The notes: generated from the letters alone by a model not told the origin. 10,850 nucleotides of DNA from Bacteroidetes bacterium UBA4009 (GCA_002384205.1 DGBH01000019.1:11297-22146), one strand, 5' to 3'; positions 1 to 7,321 are shown, numbered from the stretch's first letter. Made by a program: numbers and translations.

Positions 1-1
1 T

Positions 2-1402
2 AATCAATTTTGGTTTAAAAATAAATCTTCATTTGGTTCTCTAGTCGGAGCTACTTGGGATTATACATATATCATGTGGCGCTTTGGGGATGGTATCACA
101 GATAACTCATGGAACTCAAGTCATTCATTTTCGATTCCAGGCACCTATAATGTTAAGTTAGTGGCCATTGGCTCAAAAAACAATATTGAATTTTGCTCGG
201 ATTCGTTTAATCTTCTCATGACGGTGTTACCCAGTCCATTAGATAGTTCATTGCTTCAATATGATAGCGTAATGTGTGTAGACGGAAATGTTTTTGACTT
301 TAACTATAATTCGAGTAATCCATTGTTTAATTACAGTTGGAATTTTGGGGATGGTGGGACAAGTAATTCGGCTAAAAACATACATTCATACAGTTCTGTA
401 GGGGATTATAAAATGTCACTTAATATTACAGATGATATTGGCTGCACGGGTAATTATTCAGATACCATAAAAGTTATTCCTCAACCTATAAATAGTATTA
501 GTGGGCTTGCCGCTAGTTATTGCCAAGGTGCGACGGAGTATAATCTAACCACCACGACTTTGGGTGGCCAGTGGCTGGGTGATATAAATGCAATTACGGG
601 TAATTTTACCCCATCTAAACTAGGGTTAAATACCATTCGTTATGCTGTAAATGAAAGTGGTTGCAGAGACACGGCGTTGGTTACTACTATGGTGAATGAA
701 ATACCGGTTTTTGAGATGGGAGCCGATACGGTTATTTGTTCTGGTACATCATTTACCAAAAGAATCTCTCCTAATGGAGCTAATGTTCTTTGGAATACAA
801 ATGCTACAGATTCTTTCTTGTCTATTAACAAGGTGGGCATTTATTGGGCTCAAGTAAGTAGAGGCGTCTGCTCGTTTAAAGATAGTTTCACCGTGCAAAT
901 GATCGGTGCACCCGTCGTAAAATTGGGTGGCGATAGTCTGCTTTGCGGTGATGGAATGAAAAATATTAATGTAACTGCTCCAGAAGCTACCTATACTTGG
1001 AGTGATGGTTATGCAGGAGGTGGGGTTAGGCAAATAACCAAGTCAGGCTCTTATTCAGTGGTAGTAACTAATAAATGTGGAACGGCCACTGATGACATTA
1101 ACCTAACCTTCTTGGATTATGCGTGTCAAATATTTGTACCCGATGCGTTTAGCCCAAATGGTGATGGGCTTAATGATCTATTTAGAGCATCTGGCAATGT
1201 AGAAATAATTGGTTTGGAAGTATACAATATTTGGGGTGAGAAGTTATATGAAGGTAAGGAAGGACTCTTTGCGTGGGACGGCTATTACGAGAATGAGTTA
1301 TCTCCAGTAGGGCATTATTATTTCTTCATTCGATATCTTAACCCCGAGAATGGCTATGAATATCCTCAATCTGTAAGCGGAGGATTGTATCTTATGCGAT
1401 AA
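2..1402 (+). CDS. PKD-repeat surface protein with T9SS type B (gliding-motility) C-terminal domain, 5'-truncated
   Basis: The frame is open from the window edge, so the true start lies upstream; 466 C-terminal residues are visible. Two PKD-like domains are marked by WRFGDG (near 77-94) and WNFGDG (near 341-358), each followed by a G-x-Y strand (GTYNVKL, GDYKMSL). Two Ig-like repeats follow at about 713-905 and 920-1115, each with a Cys near its start, a G-x-Y strand and a late Cys. The last roughly 92 residues (from 1124) begin CQIFVPDAFSPNGDGLNDLF and continue through VYNIWGEKLYE and WDGYYEN to SGGLYLMR. This is the hallmark of the gliding-motility-associated C-terminal domain that sends proteins through the type IX secretion system to the cell surface or medium. 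The domain is known; the role, adhesin-like or structural, is inferred. The stop is 8 bp from the stop of the convergent barrel gene. Confidence 0.93.
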   Translation, partial: NQFWFKNKSSFGSLVGATWDYTYIMWRFGDGITDNSWNSSHSFSIPGTYNVKLVAIGSKNNIEFCSDSFNLLMTVLPSPLDSSLLQYDSVMCVDGNVFDFNYNSSNPLFNYSWNFGDGGTSNSAKNIHSYSSVGDYKMSLNITDDIGCTGNYSDTIKVIPQPINSISGLAASYCQGATEYNLTTTTLGGQWLGDINAITGNFTPSKLGLNTIRYAVNESGCRDTALVTTMVNEIPVFEMGADTVICSGTSFTKRISPNGANVLWNTNATDSFLSINKVGIYWAQVSRGVCSFKDSFTVQMIGAPVVKLGGDSLLCGDGMKNINVTAPEATYTWSDGYAGGGVRQITKSGSYSVVVTNKCGTATDDINLTFLDYACQIFVPDAFSPNGDGLNDLFRASGNVEIIGLEVYNIWGEKLYEGKEGLFAWDGYYENELSPVGHYYFFIRYLNPENGYEYPQSVSGGLYLMR

Positions 1403-1410
1403 GCTAGTTT

Positions 1411-2142
1411 TTACAGTAAAAATCGAATGCCAAATCGTAGTGTCGGCATATAAATACGAACCTGCGGTTCCAAATTCGCATTACTTACCATCGGAATATT
1501 TAGTTTTAATCCCGCAATAATAAAAGTATTGGGGTCAAGTTGGTAGTTTAGGTCAGCATGTCCTATTGCATTAATCGTAAAATTAGAAGGAGTGAATCCT
1601 GTGTTCTGAGTAATGACATGAATATATTGTTGATCGATGGCAAAACCTTCCGTTCTTATCTTTATGTCGTTGCCAACTAAGTAATGTGCACCTACCCCTC
1701 CTCCTAGTTCGAAGAATGTGCTAATAGGCAATCCTTGTATTTGTAACTTTTTAGCAAATAATAATTGTAATCCAATATATTTTTGGCGGTAATGTAGATA
1801 AGCATTCTTTTGCGCTCCTTGACTTTGATCCCTTATTGCTCTAAGTTCGGGATGTATAACATCTAAGTACTGTAAATCTTCTTTAACTATTAAAAAATTA
1901 GTTTGGTAATAACCCGGTATAACGGTAAAAGACGCATAGCGATCCAACTGATTTTTTATTTCGACACCAAAGCTGGTGTTAAAGTCAGGCTTTTTAAGCC
2001 TGGTAAACGAATTACTTAATGCTTTGGGTTGTGACCCTACGGTGCCAATATTTAATGCAGGTTCAACTATTAAGCCAATCGATAATTGTGCTCGTGTTGT
2101 TGCAAATAACAAGATAGCTAAACAAGTAAGGGTAAGTTTCAT
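1411..2142 (-). CDS. Small outer-membrane beta-barrel protein with signal peptide
   Basis: The product is 243 residues. It starts at the ATG at 2142, not the longer in-frame ATG at 2220, because MKLTLTCLAILLFATTRA-Q is a clear Sec signal peptide (likely cleavage after Ala18) and because this ATG overlaps the upstream stop as ATGA. The mature part alternates hydrophobic and polar residues as in beta-strands (for example FFELGGGVGAHYLVG, FIIAGLKLNIPM) and ends in an aromatic/Arg-containing strand, RFGIRFLL, typical of outer-membrane barrels. No T9SS C-terminal domain is visible. It resembles the loosely defined PorT / OMP_b-brl type of Bacteroidota barrels, but I cannot name a specific family or ligand. 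It is translationally coupled to the MATE transporter gene, which hints at a shared transport or envelope role; this is inference. Confidence 0.75.
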   Translation of the reverse strand: MKLTLTCLAILLFATTRAQLSIGLIVEPALNIGTVGSQPKALSNSFTRLKKPDFNTSFGVEIKNQLDRYASFTVIPGYYQTNFLIVKEDLQYLDVIHPELRAIRDQSQGAQKNAYLHYRQKYIGLQLLFAKKLQIQGLPISTFFELGGGVGAHYLVGNDIKIRTEGFAIDQQYIHVITQNTGFTPSNFTINAIGHADLNYQLDPNTFIIAGLKLNIPMVSNANLEPQVRIYMPTLRFGIRFLL

Positions 2143-3482
2143 GAATTGCGAAGTAAGTAATAAAATCTTGAAGTTAGTACAATAGCAGAAAGTGTAAGTC
2201 CGATGCTTAGTCCAATCCATATTCCGTTTACACCTTGAAAAAAAGAATAGGTATTGGCAGAGTTAGATAGTGCATACCCGATAGGCATAGCAATTATCCA
2301 ATAGGCAATAAATATGAGTAAACTAGGAATATTAACATCATTAATGCCTCTGAGTAAGCCCACGGATAATGCTTGTAACCCATCCCCTAATTGAAAAATA
2401 GCAGCTAAAATAAGAAGTTGGGAACCCATTAAGATAACCTCAGGCTCTTGCGTAAACAAGGATGCGAGTTGGTGATTAAAGATGAAAAACAGGAAGGCAA
2501 AGAACAACATTACTCCAATGCCTAACTTGTGGCCCATAATGCCATACTGCCTCATATTGTGTCGATTGCCATTGCCATATGCTTTTGCAGTGCAAATACT
2601 ACTTCCTGCAGAAATGCCACTGGCAATCATGTAGGTGAGAGACGCAAGTGTGATGGCAAGATTATGCGCTGCTAGTTCTTTGGCGCCTATCCATCCCGCC
2701 ATAATTGCGGCAGCAGCAAAAGCAGCTACCTCAAAAAAATACTGAAGTCCTGAAGGAAAGCCCAACCTAATAATTTGCTTGTAAAAGTATATTTTAGAAT
2801 GTCCCTTGAAAGAGCTAATAAAATCGGGGTAACGGATAGGTGTGTGTGTAGACTTAAATAACAAATAGGTCATGGCTACTGCTAAGAAGATACGGGAGAT
2901 AATAGTGGCATAGCCCGCACCGTTAAGGCCGTAAGCGTTAAAACCCCAATGCCCGTAGATAAGAAGCCAATTAAAAAATATATTTATCAGCAAGGCGATT
3001 AAGGTTATAACCATACCTCCTTTTGTATAGCCAAAGCCATCACAAAGTTGCTTGGAAAACAAAAAGAATAACATGGGTGTGAGCGACCATAACAAAAGTT
3101 TAAGATATGGGATAGATAATTGCTCAACAATATCCGTTTGCTTAAAAATGCCGAAGTTGTAAATTATTCCAAAAATTACGGCGGAGGCTAATGCCGAAAG
3201 TGCCAAGGTCATGATAAAACAATCACGTGCCACTAGGCTGTATGACGACGTTTTATTCTTACCTTGTAGCATGCTGATAATGGTAGAATAAGAAATGGTA
3301 ACACCCAGTGGGAACACCGCAACTAAAAAATAGATGCTGTTGCTAATTCCCGCCGCAGCAAGTTCTTCGTGCCCCAAGTATCCAACCATTAAGCTGTCAA
3401 AAAAACCTGTTAAAACTATGCCAATTTGCCCGATAATGATAGGCCAGCTAAGTTTGAGTATGTCGCGTAGATAGGTATTCAA
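2139..3482 (-). CDS. MATE family multidrug/Na+ efflux transporter
   Basis: A 447-residue inner-membrane protein with about 12 hydrophobic segments in two similar halves. The N-terminus PIIIGQIGIVLTGFFDSLMVGYLG and following ELAAAGISNSIYF are typical of the NorM-like MATE fold, and the second half repeats the pattern (GFPSGLQYFFEVAAFAAAAIMAGWIGAKELAAHN). MATE proteins export cationic drugs or metabolites in exchange for Na+ or H+; the substrate here cannot be read from sequence. Length is normal for the family. The start is TTG (3482-3480): upstream in frame there is only a CTG before the TGA at 3530-3528, and no ATG fits before the first helix. The gene overlaps the barrel-protein gene by 4 bp (ATGA), so the two form a transcription unit. 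A candidate promoter lies just upstream. Confidence 0.93.
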   Translation of the reverse strand: MNTYLRDILKLSWPIIIGQIGIVLTGFFDSLMVGYLGHEELAAAGISNSIYFLVAVFPLGVTISYSTIISMLQGKNKTSSYSLVARDCFIMTLALSALASAVIFGIIYNFGIFKQTDIVEQLSIPYLKLLLWSLTPMLFFLFSKQLCDGFGYTKGGMVITLIALLINIFFNWLLIYGHWGFNAYGLNGAGYATIISRIFLAVAMTYLLFKSTHTPIRYPDFISSFKGHSKIYFYKQIIRLGFPSGLQYFFEVAAFAAAAIMAGWIGAKELAAHNLAITLASLTYMIASGISAGSSICTAKAYGNGNRHNMRQYGIMGHKLGIGVMLFFAFLFFIFNHQLASLFTQEPEVILMGSQLLILAAIFQLGDGLQALSVGLLRGINDVNIPSLLIFIAYWIIAMPIGYALSNSANTYSFFQGVNGIWIGLSIGLTLSAIVLTSRFYYLLRNS

Positions 3483-3501
3483 AAAGTTTTTTTTAGGTCT
3501 G

Positions 3502-3531
3502 CAAAAGAAATTTGTAAAATGCAGTAATCAA
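3502..3531 (-). promoter_or_regulatory. Candidate Bacteroidota promoter for the MATE/barrel unit
   Basis: On the minus strand a TTG (3531-3529) is followed after 19 bp by TTCTTTTG (3509-3502), one mismatch from the TAnnTTTG -7 consensus of Bacteroidota sigma-ABfr promoters. The spacing fits the known arrangement. Transcription would begin about 12-20 nt before the TTG start codon, which supports that start. Confidence 0.35.
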
Positions 3532-3606
3532 CATAGAATTTTGGATATTTATCCGCAGGCCTTTGAAAGACTCATCTAAGCCATTAAAGATGTAGAAGAA
3601 TGAATG

Positions 3607-3978
3607 TTAAGCTACTTGAAAAAGTACTCTAGGGGCTTCGGTATACATATTGGTATGCACAAAGACAGCGCCCGTATTACATGAAAATGCAGCCTGTAGG
3701 CCATCTGCCCTATCTTCAATGGTAGCAAACCAAGTGCTACTTGCTATAAGCTCGTCCCAGCATGTACGTACTTCAAAGCCATATTGACCAGTAGTGTTTT
3801 TAGTTTTTACATAGTTGGTCTGAAAGTGCATGTGTAATCGTAAGGTATCCAGAAATGCGTGGCATTCTTTGAACGTACTATATGATCTACTGGTAAGTAA
3901 TAAATTAACTCCTTGATCATAAAGCTCAAGGTGAAAAGTGGAGTCGTGCTCCTCGATAGTGTAAATAGGTCTTTTCAT
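3607..3978 (-). CDS. Small protein, possible divergent tandem YegP/DUF1508-like protein
   Basis: The product has 123 residues, starts at an ATG, and has no signal peptide or membrane segment. I see two weakly similar halves. Residues 12-50 (FHLELYDQGVNLLLTSRSYSTFKEC...) and 65-101 (YGFEVRTCWDELIASSTWFATIEDRADGLQAA) both read F/Y-x-L/V, then a turn, a hydrophobic strand ending in S, an aromatic, T and a helix. This matches the general plan of DUF1508/YegP repeats (strand, strand with S-x-x-Y, helix), but the usual NG turn is missing, so the assignment is an inference. YegP-type proteins are small cytosolic proteins of unknown function. The gene stands alone, 124 bp upstream of the MATE gene on the same strand and divergent from the M23 peptidase gene. 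It contains three Cys and several His, with no obvious metal motif. Confidence 0.6.
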   Translation of the reverse strand: MKRPIYTIEEHDSTFHLELYDQGVNLLLTSRSYSTFKECHAFLDTLRLHMHFQTNYVKTKNTTGQYGFEVRTCWDELIASSTWFATIEDRADGLQAAFSCNTGAVFVHTNMYTEAPRVLFQVA

Positions 3979-4030
3979 ACTATATTTTAAAGTGTGTTAA
4001 TACAAGGTTTAGCAACAACAATAAAGATAC

Positions 4031-4065
4031 TATTATTATCATTAATTTGATAATATTATTATCAT
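4031..4065. repeat. 12-bp direct repeat around a GATAAT inverted copy (operator-like)
   Basis: TATTATTATCAT occurs at 4031-4042 and again at 4054-4065, 23 bp apart start to start. Between them GATAATA (4050-4056) is the reverse complement of TATTATC (4034-4040), giving a small hairpin. It lies between the divergent gene starts at 3978 and 4207. Regulator binding is possible, but the tract is so AT-rich that chance is a real alternative. Confidence 0.35.
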
Positions 4066-4177
4066 AGGGTGTTTTATTAAAAGTAACAGATCAATTTGAA
4101 TTTCCTACTACTTTAAAAATTTATACTAAAAAAAATACGAATGTTTACATCTTAACAAGTTTGGACTTGCGTCACTA

Positions 4178-4185
4178 TAACTTTG
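4178..4185 (+). promoter_or_regulatory. -7 promoter element upstream of the M23 peptidase gene
   Basis: TAACTTTG is an exact match to the Bacteroidota TAnnTTTG -7 consensus, placed 21 bp before the GTG start at 4207. A TTTG lies at 4160-4163, but the 14-bp spacer is shorter than the usual 19 or so, so the -33 element is uncertain. Confidence 0.45.
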
Positions 4186-4206
4186 CCCCTTACAAGTTAA
4201 TTTAAC

Positions 4207-6048
4207 GTGTCACACAAATTTTCATATATATACTTGGTGCTTATAGTTGGCATATTTTCACTATTTGCAACTTGTAAGAAAACACCAAGTACCGGCAATG
4301 CAGCGGGTGACTTGGACAAGGACCTCTCAGAAATTGTAGATAAGGAGGTAGATGATTTTATAGAAGAGGAAATACCCACAAAGCCCAGTCTGATCAAGAA
4401 TGAGCCATTCACCTTCATTAGAAATACTAATGGGTACAGTCAGGATTACTTTAGAAGTCCATTTGATAGTGCGATATATGTGTCAGGAACTTTTTGTGAA
4501 TTACGAGGAACTCATTTTCACGCAGGTCTAGATATACGAACAGGTGGTCAAGAAGGGTGGGAAGTCTTATCCGTAGCAGACGGCTATGTAGAGCGAGTTA
4601 AAGTAGATGTGAACGGCTACGGGAGAGTGGTATATATTCGTCACACTAATGGTTTTACTTCTGTGTATGGGCACTTACAAAAGTTTACAGGGGCACTTGC
4701 TAATTATGTAAAGGAGGCGCAGTACGAACAACGTGCGTTTGAAGTTGATTTATATCCCAAAGCAGGAGAAATAAAACTAGCTAAAGGGCAAAACTTTGCA
4801 CTAAGTGGCAACACCGGAGGCAGCGCGGGACCGCATCTTCATTTTGAAATTAGGGACAAAAAAGGAAACTCTACCAATCCTTTGCTGCATGGCATTAAGG
4901 TCGTAGATAAATTGAAACCCGAGATTAAACGTATCGGTATTTATCAAAAAGACAAGGAAATATTATATGCTCAGGGTAACTATCCAAATACGTCTTTCAG
5001 TAAGTGGAGTGATATTTTTAAAGGTTATAAAACCTTAAATCTTACCCCAGGTACATATAGTTTTGGCTTGCAAACAGATGATTACTTTACAGATAGGAAT
5101 AATGTGCTCGGCGTAAATTATTGCTGGGTAACGGCAAACGGAAGCTTATTGTACCAGTATCAAATAGAACGTTTTGATTTTGATCAAGGTAGATTCATCT
5201 ACACCCATATCGATCCGTATCTAAAATGGGTAGAGGGTCGGACCTATATACGATTATTCAAAGAAAAATTTAACCCGTTACCCTATTACAAGCAAAATCA
5301 AGAAGGAGAAATTCTTCTGAAGCAAGGAGATTCTGTGCGCATGAAAGTGTACACACAAGATTATGTGGGGCAAATAGATAGCATCAGTTGGGTAGTTGTT
5401 GGTGATACGGCTGGCAAAGCATTGAAAATGGATTCCAAAGTGACATTTGATGAGAAAAAACGAATAAGTTCAGGTGCTAGTTTTACGTTTTACGAATGGA
5501 ATATTTCTATACCCAATGAGGCTGTTTATCATCCATTTGATTTTAAGATGAGCATAAAACCAAAGAAGGAAAATATGCTTAGTAAAACATTTCAAATGCA
5601 TTATCCATACACGCCATTGCATACCTATATCGACATTAAATATACGGTGCCTGATGCTTGGCTGAGCTATGGCGATAAGCTGTGCGCAGTGAGTATAGAT
5701 GGTAAACGCCTTACCTATGAGGGGGGAGTACTAAAGGGGAACATCCTCACATTTAGAACTAGATCTTTGGGTGAATATGCTATTACTTACGATAACAAAC
5801 CGCCTGTGCTCAGGCTACGTAATTTGGGTAAAAACTTCAAATTTTCGGTAAGTGAAAATCTAAGTAAAATAGATAGAATTATATGTTCGATGGACGGTAA
5901 ATGGATATTGGCGGAGTACGAGCCTAAAACAGGTGTGATTTGGGGCGAAATCCCCAAGTGGTTGAAACCTGGGGTATATGATTTTAAACTGGTAGTTATT
6001 GATGGAAGAGGGAATAGAGCTGAATTTGCCCAGAGATTAAAGTTATAA
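4207..6048 (+). CDS. M23 (LytM) family metallopeptidase, probable lipoprotein
   Basis: 613 residues from a GTG start. An in-frame TAA at 4198-4200 and the lack of an early ATG leave GTG as the only sensible start. A hydrophobic stretch (residues 7-22) ends in FATC-KK, so Cys23 could be lipidated; Thr at -1 is unusual for a lipobox. A short acidic linker (residues 35-56, DLDKDLSEIVDKEVDDFIEEEI) precedes the peptidase domain (about 95-227). The full M23 zinc site is present: HAGLD (His105, Asp109), YGHL (His156) and HLH (His210, His212). Enzymes with this site cut peptidoglycan cross-bridges or stems and act in cell division and envelope remodelling. The remaining 385 or so residues are beta-rich and I recognise no named domain; similar long tails are common in Bacteroidota M23 proteins. 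A terminator follows the gene. Confidence 0.92.
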   Translation: MSHKFSYIYLVLIVGIFSLFATCKKTPSTGNAAGDLDKDLSEIVDKEVDDFIEEEIPTKPSLIKNEPFTFIRNTNGYSQDYFRSPFDSAIYVSGTFCELRGTHFHAGLDIRTGGQEGWEVLSVADGYVERVKVDVNGYGRVVYIRHTNGFTSVYGHLQKFTGALANYVKEAQYEQRAFEVDLYPKAGEIKLAKGQNFALSGNTGGSAGPHLHFEIRDKKGNSTNPLLHGIKVVDKLKPEIKRIGIYQKDKEILYAQGNYPNTSFSKWSDIFKGYKTLNLTPGTYSFGLQTDDYFTDRNNVLGVNYCWVTANGSLLYQYQIERFDFDQGRFIYTHIDPYLKWVEGRTYIRLFKEKFNPLPYYKQNQEGEILLKQGDSVRMKVYTQDYVGQIDSISWVVVGDTAGKALKMDSKVTFDEKKRISSGASFTFYEWNISIPNEAVYHPFDFKMSIKPKKENMLSKTFQMHYPYTPLHTYIDIKYTVPDAWLSYGDKLCAVSIDGKRLTYEGGVLKGNILTFRTRSLGEYAITYDNKPPVLRLRNLGKNFKFSVSENLSKIDRIICSMDGKWILAEYEPKTGVIWGEIPKWLKPGVYDFKLVVIDGRGNRAEFAQRLKL

Positions 6049-6132
6049 CATTGTCATCCTATCCTAATTGACGTCTATGAATATTTTTAAGGCTACTTAG
6101 AAAAGTAAAATCATTAACTAATAAAAACTTGT

Positions 6133-6170
6133 AAAGCCCAGTGAAGTAAAATTCCTGGGCTTTATTTTTT
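6133..6170 (+). terminator. Rho-independent terminator after the M23 peptidase gene
   Basis: A perfect 9-bp stem, AAAGCCCAG (6133-6141) with CTGGGCTTT (6155-6163), encloses a 13-nt loop and is followed by ATTTTTT. It lies 85 bp after the M23 stop and separates that gene from the peroxiredoxin gene. Confidence 0.88.
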
Positions 6171-6204
6171 GTAATCCATTTTTATCAAGTATTGTTGTAT
6201 ACAT

Positions 6205-6657
6205 ATGTCAGTACCACAAATAGGAGATAAAGCACCTGCGTTTCGCGGTGAAAATCAAAAAGGAGAGAAAATAAGTTTAGGGAATTTTACAGGCCGAAAA
6301 TTAGTGCTGTATTTTTATCCTAAAGACGATACTCCAGGTTGTACAGCTCAAGCGTGTAATCTAAGTGAAAACTACAAGCAACTGCAAGCGCAGGGATATA
6401 AAGTGTTAGGAGTGAGTCCGGATACGGCTAAAAAACATCAAAAGTTTATCGAAAAATATAACCTAAATTTTGACTTACTGGCCGACGTGAATAAAGAGAC
6501 TATACAAGCATATGGTGTATGGGTTGAAAAAAGTATGTATGGCAAATCGTATATGGGAGTCGCACGCACTACCTTTATCATTGATGAAAAAGGAATAATA
6601 CTAGACGTCATCGAAAAAGTAAATACCAAGGAGCATACAGCTCAAATAATTTCATAA
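6205..6657 (+). CDS. bcp: Thioredoxin-dependent thiol peroxidase (BCP / PrxQ-type peroxiredoxin)
   Basis: A 150-residue cytosolic protein that reduces H2O2 and organic hydroperoxides using a reactive cysteine that is recycled by thioredoxin. The N-terminus (VPQIGDKAPAF) is typical of the family. The active site reads YPKDDTPGCTAQACNL: Thr43 and peroxidatic Cys46 in TPGCT, and Cys51 five residues later, which is the resolving cysteine position of atypical 2-Cys BCP proteins. The conserved active-site arginine is Arg121 in GVARTTFIID. Length matches the family. Starting at the ATG at 6205 gives the expected N-terminus. The leader is very short if the near-consensus TATTGTTG at 6190-6197 is the -7 element. 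The gene is monocistronic, set off by the upstream terminator and converging with ssb. Confidence 0.95.
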   Translation: MSVPQIGDKAPAFRGENQKGEKISLGNFTGRKLVLYFYPKDDTPGCTAQACNLSENYKQLQAQGYKVLGVSPDTAKKHQKFIEKYNLNFDLLADVNKETIQAYGVWVEKSMYGKSYMGVARTTFIIDEKGIILDVIEKVNTKEHTAQIIS

Positions 6658-6675
6658 CGTCCCAGCGTATCAGGA

Positions 6676-6715
6676 TAAAAAAAGAAGCCCCCGCAATTGG
6701 CGTCGCAGGGGCTTC
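6676..6715 (-). terminator. Terminator hairpin of the leftward ssb transcript
   Basis: GAAGCCCCCGC (6684-6694) pairs with GCAGGGGCTTC (6705-6715) over 11 positions with one mismatch. Read on the minus strand the stem is followed by TTTTTTTAT (6683-6675), a classic intrinsic terminator for transcripts coming from ssb. On the plus strand no T-run follows, but the stem may still slow transcripts from the peroxiredoxin gene. Confidence 0.85.
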
Positions 6716-6758
6716 ATAAACTTACTGAAAAATGCTTAACAATTCAATTCTTACACAA

Positions 6759-6773
6759 GCTTAACGGTTAAGC
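6759..6773. repeat. 15-bp perfect palindrome in the ssb 3' region
   Basis: GCTTAACGGTTAAGC is symmetric about its central G. GCTTAAC also occurs at 6734-6740. It lies between the ssb terminator and the interleaved repeats at 6777-6827. It could be a protein site or a small hairpin; function is not known. Confidence 0.5.
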
Positions 6774-6776
6774 AGT

Positions 6777-6827
6777 AAAAAGAGTTACACGCCATTTACC
6801 AATGACTCTTTTTGGTTGATAAATGGC
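6777..6827 (-). promoter_or_regulatory. Interleaved inverted repeats (possible H-type pseudoknot) just after the ssb stop
   Basis: In the minus-strand RNA, GCCATTTA (6827-6820) can pair with TAAATGGC (6798-6791), and AAAAAGAGT (6813-6805) can pair with ACTCTTTTT (6785-6777). Both pairings are perfect (8 and 9 bp), and the arms alternate 1-2-1-2 with connecting loops of 6, 6 and 5 nt. They are either an H-type pseudoknot or two nested-order hairpins that compete through their shared region. The first arm starts 2 nt after the TAG stop of ssb. The pairing is seen; any role in mRNA stability, termination or translation is inference. Confidence 0.5.
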
Positions 6828-6829
6828 TG

Positions 6830-7198
6830 CTAAAAAGGTAAATCACCTCCTTTTTTGGTACTTTCTTTAGCAGACAAGAGCATAAACTCATTAGCTACGA
6901 TCTCTGTAATGTAACGTTTGTTGCCGTCTTTGTCGTCCCAGCTGCGATTGGTTAGTTTACCTTCTAGCATCACTTCTTTGCCTTTGGTGAGCAATTGTTC
7001 CATGAGTTCTGCGGTTTTACCCCAGGCTACTACATTGTGCCATTGGGTGTCTGTAACCCGTTCACCGTTTTGATTTTTGTAGGTTTCGTTGGTGGCCAAT
7101 GTAAACTTGGCTACTTTTTTTCCGTTCTCAAGAGCTTTTACTTCTGGGTTCATACCTAGATTACCGATTAACTGTACTTTGTTTTTAAATGCGTTCAT
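6830..7198 (-). CDS. ssb: Single-stranded DNA-binding protein
   Basis: A 122-residue SSB that coats single-stranded DNA during replication, recombination and repair. The OB-fold runs from the start to about residue 107: NKVQLIGNLGMNPEVK, then KKVAKFTLATNETYK, then TQWHNVVAWGKTAELMEQLLTKGKEVMLEGKLTNRSW, then YITEIVANEFMLL, all in family order. The C-terminus GGDLPF matches the conserved acidic tip (usually DDLPF) that binds partner proteins. The linker between the OB-fold and the tip is only about ten residues, shorter than in E. coli SSB (178 residues) but common for small Bacteroidota SSBs, which are often one of several copies. The start is an ATG; the leader carries a small hairpin and two copies of ATTTAACAT. 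It stands alone and converges with the peroxiredoxin gene. Whether it is the main SSB or a paralogue cannot be told here. Confidence 0.95.
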   Translation of the reverse strand: MNAFKNKVQLIGNLGMNPEVKALENGKKVAKFTLATNETYKNQNGERVTDTQWHNVVAWGKTAELMEQLLTKGKEVMLEGKLTNRSWDDKDGNKRYITEIVANEFMLLSAKESTKKGGDLPF

Positions 7199-7202
7199 AA
7201 TA

Positions 7203-7261
7203 ATGTTAAATTTTACGTTGATGTTAAATGTGTTTTTTTTCGTGTGCTAGCCGAGGCTAAC
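7203..7261 (-). promoter_or_regulatory. ssb leader: repeated ATTTAACAT and a small hairpin
   Basis: On the minus strand, GTTAGC-CTCG-GCTAGC (7261-7246) forms a 6-bp stem (one G-T pair) with a four-base loop, followed by an A-rich run. ATTTAACAT then occurs twice (7229-7221 and 7211-7203), 18 bp apart, ending 4 bp before the ssb ATG. There is no T-run, so it is not an intrinsic terminator. A regulatory leader is possible. Confidence 0.3.
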
Positions 7262-7321
7262 GATTATTACTGTTTATTAATTTCTGCTGTTCCATTCGAA
7301 CAACACTGCAAAGAGAATGAG

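Noticed and set aside
749..1033. Minus-strand open frame of 94 codons
   Set aside because: It lies antisense to the well-supported Ig-like repeats of the T9SS protein gene and has no recognisable product.
2143..2220. N-terminal extension of the barrel protein from the ATG at 2220
   Set aside because: It would bury the clear signal peptide 26 residues inside and overlap the MATE gene by 82 bp; the ATG at 2142 with ATGA coupling fits better.
7231..7261. Plus-strand terminator at the hairpin and T8 run upstream of ssb
   Set aside because: The T-run (7233-7240) precedes the hairpin on the plus strand, and on the minus strand the hairpin is followed by A residues, so neither strand has terminator order.
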